Below are positions 31,078-35,698 of a stretch of DNA of 35,698 bases, one piece after another. The position numbers were made by a program, and so were the translations under genes. This stretch comes from Victivallis vadensis (GTDB lineage Bacteria > Verrucomicrobiota > Lentisphaeria > Victivallales > GWF2-50-93). The DNA is taken from the NCBI GenBank assembly GCA_945883805.1, contig CAMCYE010000024.1:1-35698 (forward strand), written 5' to 3'. Numbering within the stretch: the first letter of the stretch is position 1; the number at the start of each line of letters is the position of its first letter. The notes beneath the pieces are model-generated. The model did no database searches. It had not been told where the DNA came from and worked only from the letters and a program-made list of their open reading frames with translations.

Positions 31078-31788
31078 TTACAAGTGCTGACCGCCGTCCA
31101 CGTAGATTATCTGGCCTGTCACCGAATCGTTTTCCGTCAGGAAGATGCAGGTGCGGGATATTTGCTCCAGAGTCGGGGCTTTTTTCATCGGAGTCATGGA
31201 AATCTGGATTTTCATTTTCGAGTTTTCCATTCCGCGCGGAGGCAGTACTGCCCCAGGGGCGATTCCGTTCACCCTGATCCGCGGAGCCCACCGGAGGGCG
31301 GCGGTGAATGTGGCTTTGGCAAGGGCTTTCTTCGACAGCGTGTATGAACCGTCATCCGGAGAAGTTTTCGCAATCCTCTGATCCAGAAGATTTATGATGC
31401 ATCCTTCCGATATCTCCTGTTCATGGAATTTTCGCATTAGCAGTAGCGGCGCATGGAAATTTATTTTGAATTGTCTTTTTGCCTGTGCAATATTTTCCTT
31501 GCCGAGAGCGCAAGGAAAATATATTGAGGCATTATTTACAAGAATGTCGATTTTACCTGTGGAGACAATTAGTTTTCCGGTCGCGGCGAGATTCGACAAG
31601 TCACATTTTACAGTCCGGTGACCGGCTTTTTCTCCGCCTATCATTTTGAGGAGTTCGGCGGCTTCCTTTCCGGATTTATTGTAATGGATTATGACTTTCG
31701 CACCAGTATCCGCAAAACCGGCGCATATCGCCCTGCCGATCCTGACGGCTCCGCCCGTTACAAGCACTGTCTTGTTTCTGATGAGCAT
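31078..31788 (-). CDS. Short-chain dehydrogenase, pteridine-reductase-like
   Basis: A 236-residue SDR with a Rossmann fold. The cofactor loop is TGGAVRIG (11-18), a form typical of FolM/PTR1-type pteridine reductases and NADPH use. NNAS (85-88) and the catalytic YTLSK (Tyr149, Lys153) follow. The usual catalytic Ser is replaced by Asp in NLLDQRIAK (Asp136), again as in PTR1/FolM. The C terminus TGQIIYVDGGQHL is complete. It probably reduces dihydropterins or a related heterocycle, but other carbonyl substrates are possible. It has only a weak ribosome binding site (GGAAA) and no operon partner in the window; it is convergent with the HPr-fusion gene. Confidence 0.85.
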   Translation of the reverse strand: MLIRNKTVLVTGGAVRIGRAICAGFADTGAKVIIHYNKSGKEAAELLKMIGGEKAGHRTVKCDLSNLAATGKLIVSTGKIDILVNNASIYFPCALGKENIAQAKRQFKINFHAPLLLMRKFHEQEISEGCIINLLDQRIAKTSPDDGSYTLSKKALAKATFTAALRWAPRIRVNGIAPGAVLPPRGMENSKMKIQISMTPMKKAPTLEQISRTCIFLTENDSVTGQIIYVDGGQHL

Positions 31789-31805
31789 GATTTCCAGTCG
31801 TATTG

Positions 31806-31920
31806 GTTAAGAATTCATCTTCTTTTACGTCAGGCGCTTCCCGCTTCGCTCTGCGAGCTTCCTCCTTCGCCAAGGCTTCGAGGGACAGGCCGCTCATCAA
31901 TAAATCATTCGAATCCGGAA
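31806..31920. repeat. Dispersed repeat flanking the antitoxin locus, copy 1
   Basis: It begins GTTAAGAATTCATCTTC near ACGTCAGGCGCTT and ends GCTCATCAATAAATCATTC, GAATCCGGAA. The same ends in the same orientation bound 32370-32645, with a different interior. It stops 7 bp before the antitoxin stop codon. Confidence 0.65.
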
Positions 31921-31927
31921 CAGCGTG

Positions 31928-32191
31928 TCAACGGTTTGTGGCGGTGTATTCGGCGGATTTGTCGGTTACGCGAAGATTTCCCCAGTTGAGCTTCAATTCC
32001 CGTTGCGAAGAGGCGCAATCCCGAAGGTACAGGTTGATCAGGTTCTGATAGGGGATGCCTGTCTTGGAGGACAACCCCTTGAAATATTCGATTATATCGA
32101 CGCCGATACGCATGGTCACCTGTTTTTTCAGATGCTTTGCATAAGGATTAGGGCGTGATTTCATTTTTGAGAGGTCATATTCTGTTTTCAT
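31928..32191 (-). CDS. CopG/BrnA-type antitoxin
   Basis: An 87-residue protein, MKTEYDLSKMKSRPNPYAK at the N terminus followed by a ribbon-helix-helix-like region (VTMRIGVDIIEYFKGLSSKTG, IPYQNLINLYLRDCASS). This layout, including the KTEYDLSK opening, fits BrnA/CopG-type antitoxins that pair with BrnT-like RNases and repress their own operon. The gene order, a short toxin-like frame 3 nt upstream, also fits brnTA. AGGTGA precedes the ATG at a short distance. The toxin partner is reduced to 24 codons, so the antitoxin has no intact partner here. The C-terminal tail (RVTDKSAEYTATNR) is less typical. Confidence 0.75.
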   Translation of the reverse strand: MKTEYDLSKMKSRPNPYAKHLKKQVTMRIGVDIIEYFKGLSSKTGIPYQNLINLYLRDCASSQRELKLNWGNLRVTDKSAEYTATNR

Positions 32192-32194
32192 AGT

Positions 32195-32269
32195 TCACCT
32201 GTATAATGTTTTGATTCCTTCTTTGTCGCCTTTCTTGCCGGCATCCCATTCAAAATGTATTGCCTTCAT
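32195..32269 (-). pseudogene. Truncated BrnT-like toxin remnant
   Basis: A 24-codon frame, MKAIHFEWDAGKKG then DKEGIKTLYR, ending 3 nt before the antitoxin start. HFEWD is the typical BrnT opening. BrnT toxins are about 90 residues, so most of the protein is missing, perhaps by an internal deletion that joined the first and last codons. The call rests on this motif and on gene order. The promoter and operator upstream are intact, and the -10 box lies only 6 nt before the ATG. Confidence 0.5.
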
Positions 32270-32274
32270 AATTA

Positions 32275-32304
32275 CAATATAATTATATTGAAGTTGTTTT
32301 TCAA
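32275..32304 (-). promoter_or_regulatory. Promoter and palindromic operator of the brnTA-like locus
   Basis: CAATATAATTATATTG (32275-32290) is a perfect 16-bp palindrome. On the minus strand TTGAAA (32304-32299) and TATATT (32281-32276) are 17 bp apart, so the palindrome covers the -10 box, as expected for repression by the ribbon-helix-helix antitoxin. Confidence 0.7.
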
Positions 32305-32369
32305 TCTTGTTGCCTTGTTTCCGCGGATGCATGAAATTGTCTGGCGAAGCGATGTTGACAGCTTTAATT

Positions 32370-32645
32370 GATTAAGAGTTCATATCTTGTTTTTACGTCA
32401 GGCGCTTTTGCCTGACCTTGGAGTGCTGAAGCGCTCTTGCCACGCCGTAGTCCGCTGCGGCGGACGAAGGCGGGATCTTCAGCTTTGTCCCCGGTGAAAT
32501 TTATTACGCCGTCTTAAGATCGGCAAGCTTTGCATGTCGGAGGAAAAGCGGTAGCTCCCCCCTACGCCAAGGCTACGGTGGGCAGGTCGCGACCGCACTC
32601 CATATGATTCGCTTTCGCTCATCAATAATCCATTCAAATCCGGAA
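32370..32645. repeat. Dispersed repeat flanking the antitoxin locus, copy 2
   Basis: It shares both ends with 31806-31920 (GATTAAGAGTTCATATC near ACGTCAGGCGCTT; GCTCATCAATAATCCATTC, AAATCCGGAA) but has a longer interior with hairpins such as GTCAGGCgcttttGCCTGAC. No gene is found in this part of the 700-bp spacer 32270-32972. Confidence 0.6.
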
Positions 32646-32797
32646 TTATCAATCAGTTTTTCGATTCTTAGAGGAATTCCTCTTTTGGGTAAAGTATCTG
32701 CTTGTTCTTGGCAATTCAAAGTGGAACAATCGTCAAGGTTTGCATTATTTTAGTAATATTAATAAATCTAGACGATAAAAGTCATCCTCAGGAAAAT

Positions 32798-32927
32798 CTC
32801 GGGCAGGAATGCCCGAGTTACTTCAATCAAGACACAGGCAAGGATCCTCCGCTGTTTTTTCTATGGTGTAGAGTTGTCCGTCTCGGACAAGAAGAATTAA
32901 GAAAAGGATTTTCGCCGAGACGGCGAA
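32798..32927. repeat. Three short palindromes downstream of dapB
   Basis: CTCGGGCaggaatGCCCGAG (32798-32817), TTGTCCGtctCGGACAA (32874-32890) and TTCGCCGagaCGGCGAA (32911-32927). Same size class as the clusters at 17272-17700 and 21023-21120. The sequence around them has no gene. Confidence 0.75.
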
Positions 32928-32942
32928 CGCTACACAACCCGG

Positions 32943-32978
32943 CTACTGGTCACTTGGTCACTGGTCACTTGGTCACTT
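32943..32978 (-). repeat. AGTGACC tandem repeat carrying the dapB stop codon
   Basis: On the minus strand, units of AGTGACC and AAGTGACC repeat about five times. The TGA of the first unit is the dapB stop, so the tract begins inside the last codons of the gene. Confidence 0.75.
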
Positions 32979-33776
32979 CAACCCCAGCACATCCTGCATG
33001 TTGTAGAGGCCGGGCTTGGCTTTGGAGAGGAAACGGACGGCTTTCAGTGCGCCTTTCGCAAATGTGTCGCGGCTTGACGCCTTGTGGACCAGCTCGATTC
33101 TTTCGCCTTCCGTCGCGAAGATGACAGTGTGGTCTCCGACGACATCGCCGCCGCGGACCGCATGTATTCCGATTTCAGTCTTTGTCCTTTCTCCTACAAT
33201 CCCCTTCCGTCCGTGGACGGCGTTCTTCTCATAGGAAAGACCTCTGGCTTTTGCAATCGCCTCCGCGAGGCTGACGGCGGTCCCGCTCGGGGCATCCTTC
33301 TTTTTGTTGTGATGCATCTCGACGATTTCGACGTCATATTCGTCGCCGAGGACTTTTGCGACTTTCGCACAAAGATCGAAGAGGAGGTTTACGCCGATGC
33401 TCATGTTCGAGGCGAAGACGATGCGGCCACCTTTTTCTGCGAGATTCGCAAGTGTCTTTTTGTCGTCTGCGGAAAGCGCGGTTGTCCCGATGACCATGGC
33501 GGCTCCGGCGGATGTTGCGAGTTTCGCATTTTCAACAACCGGGCCGGTGCTGAAATCAATCACGGCATCCGCATTTTTTAGGAGAGGCTTTATATCGGAG
33601 CTTATTTCAACGCCGCACGTGTCTAGTCCGGCTAGCATTCCCGCATCTTTTCCGATGAACGGGCATTCGGCGAACTCTGTGGCACCGACAAGCTTCATGT
33701 CCTTGGAATTAAGGATGCAGGATACAAGACGTCTTCCCATTCGGCCGGCGGCTCCGGAAACAATTACTTTTATCAT
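32973..33776 (-). CDS. dapB: 4-hydroxy-tetrahydrodipicolinate reductase
   Basis: A 267-residue enzyme, the usual length, reducing the product of DapA with NAD(P)H in lysine and diaminopimelate synthesis. The N-terminal nucleotide fold has SGAAGRMGRRL. The catalytic region is VEIVEMHHNKKKDAPSGTA, with the catalytic His pair and Lys. GIHAVRGGDVVGDHTV and the C-terminal KPGLYNMQDVLGL are typical of the family. The ATG at 33776 has AGGAG 7 nt upstream; an upstream in-frame extension would run into the fold-back element at 33793-33905. It follows gpmI in the same direction. Its stop codon is supplied by a tandem repeat. Confidence 0.97.
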   Translation of the reverse strand: MIKVIVSGAAGRMGRRLVSCILNSKDMKLVGATEFAECPFIGKDAGMLAGLDTCGVEISSDIKPLLKNADAVIDFSTGPVVENAKLATSAGAAMVIGTTALSADDKKTLANLAEKGGRIVFASNMSIGVNLLFDLCAKVAKVLGDEYDVEIVEMHHNKKKDAPSGTAVSLAEAIAKARGLSYEKNAVHGRKGIVGERTKTEIGIHAVRGGDVVGDHTVIFATEGERIELVHKASSRDTFAKGALKAVRFLSKAKPGLYNMQDVLGLK

Positions 33777-33792
33777 TTTAACACTCCTGTTT

Positions 33793-33905
33793 GAGGTAAT
33801 TTCAAAACTGCGGCTCGGACAAGCCTCGCCCTCCATGTTTACGACCGCTTCGGGCGTGGAGGGTCGTGCTTGTAACGACCGTTTCTTGAGTTTTGAAATT
33901 ATCTC
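33793..33905. repeat. 113-bp fold-back element between gpmI and dapB
   Basis: Ends GAGGTAATTTCAAAACT and its complement at 33889-33905 match at 16 of 17 positions. A second, imperfect inner stem (CAAGCCTCGCCCTCCA against a region near 33857) follows. It fills the space between the gpmI stop and the dapB ribosome binding site, so it would fold in the shared mRNA and could act as an attenuator. Confidence 0.75.
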
Positions 33906-33907
33906 GT

Positions 33908-35563
33908 TTATTTGAATTTGAGGACTGATTTGTCGTAATCTTTGGGAGCCTGATATCCCAGAAGCTCTATGCAGGTCGCGGCGAGGGAGCTTATTCCAAG
34001 CCCCTCGTTCAGGGCACTGTCATATTCGCCTTTTGATTCGGGATCGTAGATGATGCACGGAACCGGATTCAGGGAATGCGCGGTCTTGCGCTGCGGCTGT
34101 CCGGCCTTGTCCAGTTTCACCTTGCCGGTTTTCTCGTCATGTTCATACATGTCGTCGGCGTTCCCGTGGTCTGCGCTTATGAGGAGGATTCCCCCGGATT
34201 TTTTGACGGCTTCCATGACTCTTGCGATGCAGATGTCAAGGGAGCCCATTGCGACAAGTACGGCATCATAGATACCGGTGTGTCCGACCATGTCGCCGTT
34301 CGGGTAGTTCAGCCTGATGAAATTGTATTTTCCGCCGAGGACCGCTTCACAGACCTTGTCGGTTATCTCCGCGCATTTCATCCAGGGACGCTGTTCGAAA
34401 GGCACGATGTCCGAGAGGATTTCGATGTAGGTTTCGAGGTTTTTGTCGAAATATCCGGAACGGTTGCCGTTGAAGAAATACGTGACGTGTCCGAACTTCT
34501 GTGTTTCGCTTATCGCCAGCTGGGTGAGCCCTGTCGCACAGGCATATTCGCCCATTGTCCTTGCGATGGCTGGCGGCTCGACGAGATATTTTTTCGGGAC
34601 TTTGAGATCGCCGTCATACTGCATCATTCCCGCATAGACGACTTTCGGTCTCGGCGAACGGTCGAACTTGTCGAAATTGTCCTCTTCGAAAGCGGCGGTT
34701 ATCTCGATCGCCCTGTCTCCCCTGAAGTTGAAGAAGACGACAGAGTCACCGTCCTTCACCGTCCCTATGGGAGTTTTGCCGTCGTCGGAAATCACGAAGG
34801 GCGGAAGATCCTGGTCAATCACCTTCGCTTCTGATCGGAAAGTCTCTACTGCGTCTTTCGCCGTATTGAAACATCTGCCCTTGCCGTGGACATGGACATC
34901 CCAGCCCTTGCGGACCATGTCCCAGTTCGCGTTGTAGCGGTCCATTGTGATCGCCATGCGTCCGCCGCCGGAGGCGATGCGGAAGTCGCAGTTGTCGGTG
35001 TTGAGCTTTTTCAGGTATTCCTCGAACGGCACGATATAGTCCAGGGCTGAAGTTTCAGGAACGTCGCGGCCGTCAAGAAGCGTGTGAACCCTTATTTTTT
35101 TGACGCCTTCCTTTTTAGCCTCTTCGATCATGGCTTTCAGGTGGTCGATGTGGCTGTGCACGTTTCCATCCGAGAAAAGTCCGATAAAGTGGAGTGCGGA
35201 TTTATTTTTCCGGCAGTTCGATATGAGTTCCTTCCAGACGGCGCCCTTGAACATGCTCCCGGTTGCGATCGCATCGTTCACAAGCATGGCACCCTGTGAG
35301 AAAACCCTTCCGCAGCCTATGGCGTTGTGCCCGACTTCGCTGTTGCCCATGTCCGCATCGCTTGGAAGGCCGACAGCGGTCCCGTGCGCCTTGAGGCGGG
35401 TGTGCGGGTTGGATGATGTGAGCTTGTCGAGCACTGGAGTGTTTGCGGCGAGGACGGCATCCCCGTCCTTGTATTTGCCGTAGCCGACTCCGTCGAGAAT
35501 CATCAGGACGAGCGGGCCTCTGCGGCCTTTGAACTTGGGGTTTTTATCAAGTGATTGCAACAT
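33908..35563 (-). CDS. gpmI: 2,3-bisphosphoglycerate-independent phosphoglycerate mutase
   Basis: A 551-residue cytoplasmic enzyme of glycolysis and gluconeogenesis that interconverts 3- and 2-phosphoglycerate with two metal ions, commonly Mn2+. Alkaline-phosphatase-superfamily motifs are clear: LVLMILDGVGYG (first metal Asp), DADMGNSEVGHNAIG with nucleophile Ser75, the substrate-binding RVHTLLDGRDVPE, YANWDMVRKGW-like MDRYNANWD, FFNFRGDRA, and ISADHGNAD with metal ligands. It is slightly longer than the usual 510 residues. AGGA abuts an ATG at 35572 but is 9 nt from the ATG at 35563, so I prefer the latter. It is probably transcribed with dapB, an unusual pairing. Confidence 0.96.
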   Translation of the reverse strand: MLQSLDKNPKFKGRRGPLVLMILDGVGYGKYKDGDAVLAANTPVLDKLTSSNPHTRLKAHGTAVGLPSDADMGNSEVGHNAIGCGRVFSQGAMLVNDAIATGSMFKGAVWKELISNCRKNKSALHFIGLFSDGNVHSHIDHLKAMIEEAKKEGVKKIRVHTLLDGRDVPETSALDYIVPFEEYLKKLNTDNCDFRIASGGGRMAITMDRYNANWDMVRKGWDVHVHGKGRCFNTAKDAVETFRSEAKVIDQDLPPFVISDDGKTPIGTVKDGDSVVFFNFRGDRAIEITAAFEEDNFDKFDRSPRPKVVYAGMMQYDGDLKVPKKYLVEPPAIARTMGEYACATGLTQLAISETQKFGHVTYFFNGNRSGYFDKNLETYIEILSDIVPFEQRPWMKCAEITDKVCEAVLGGKYNFIRLNYPNGDMVGHTGIYDAVLVAMGSLDICIARVMEAVKKSGGILLISADHGNADDMYEHDEKTGKVKLDKAGQPQRKTAHSLNPVPCIIYDPESKGEYDSALNEGLGISSLAATCIELLGYQAPKDYDKSVLKFK

Positions 35564-35601
35564 GTTATTCATTCCTGTTTTATTGATTGAGCCGAAAGGT
35601 T

Positions 35602-35631
35602 ATTGCTTTTTCTCGGACTGGAAAAAGCAAT
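35602..35631. terminator. Perfect hairpin upstream of gpmI
   Basis: An 11-bp perfect stem, ATTGCTTTTTC with GAAAAAGCAAT, around an 8-nt loop, 39 bp before gpmI. It may end the transcript of a gene beyond the right edge or sit in the gpmI leader. No clear promoter is visible in the last 70 bp. Confidence 0.45.
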
Positions 35632-35698
35632 CATAAGGCGGTAAATCTACCACAAAGACGGGAAGAGGCAAGGGGGCTCTGGAAATCCCGGTTATAAA

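Noticed and set aside
34076..34834. 252-codon plus-strand frame opposite gpmI
   Set aside because: Antisense to a highly conserved gpmI; composition reflects the opposite strand's codons.

Overview
The window looks like a chromosomal segment of a polysaccharide-degrading bacterium of the PVC group, most likely Lentisphaerota or a close relative (inference). The signs are a pseudopilin with an FTLIEL...LLPAL helix and an H-X9-DG motif, GntR/LacI-hybrid and LacI regulators beside glycan genes, a run of large divergent (beta/alpha)8-type hydrolases, and dense short palindromic repeats between genes. I see no rRNA, tRNA, CRISPR or intact insertion sequence.

Layout. (1) 1-13434, almost all minus strand: a carbohydrate catabolic cluster. 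It reads from a GntR/LacI-type regulator with a near-ideal promoter and a palindromic operator, through a pseudopilin, a secreted GHL6/GH42-like protein, an unrecognised barrel protein, a GH20/GH67-like hydrolase, a six-hairpin glycosidase-like protein and a GH35 beta-galactosidase, to a sodium:solute symporter cut by the left edge. A vapB antitoxin with a truncated vapC sits between the last two. (2) 13573-14477: a decayed DUF4143-type ATPase. (3) 14801-22371, minus strand: a second glycan or small-molecule cluster with a LacI regulator on an apparently leaderless transcript, a creatinase-like M24 protein lacking metal ligands, a polysaccharide deacetylase, a beta-sandwich-like protein and a large barrel protein into which palindromic and heptamer repeats are inserted in frame. 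(4) 22651-24552: an ABC-F ATPase (Uup type). (5) 24580-31006: a signalling island. A multi-sensor kinase and a NarL/FixJ regulator overlap by 4 bp. Divergent from them are a PAS histidine-kinase homologue that has lost its phospho-accepting histidine, and an HPr-like domain fused to a glycogen-binding (CBM48/AMPK-beta) domain. (6) 31078-35563, minus strand: a pteridine-reductase-like SDR, a CopG/BrnA-type antitoxin with a truncated toxin, dapB and gpmI.

The strongest candidate for something new is the signalling island. The HPr-like domain has Tyr where HPr has its phospho-His15, but keeps Ser at exactly the Ser46 spacing, as in Bacillus Crh, and it carries a glycogen-binding module. Both it and the His-less kinase are preceded by two copies of GGTAGGGTTTTTCCCCAT set exactly 23 bp apart, which suggests shared control by one regulator, plausibly the neighbouring NarL/FixJ protein.

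Other notable points are two toxin-antitoxin loci whose toxins are broken while the antitoxins and operators are intact, a 53-bp near-identical 5' coding tag on two unrelated hydrolase genes, and a family of interspersed palindromes that invades both spacers and coding sequence. All functions are read from sequence motifs; no searches were run.
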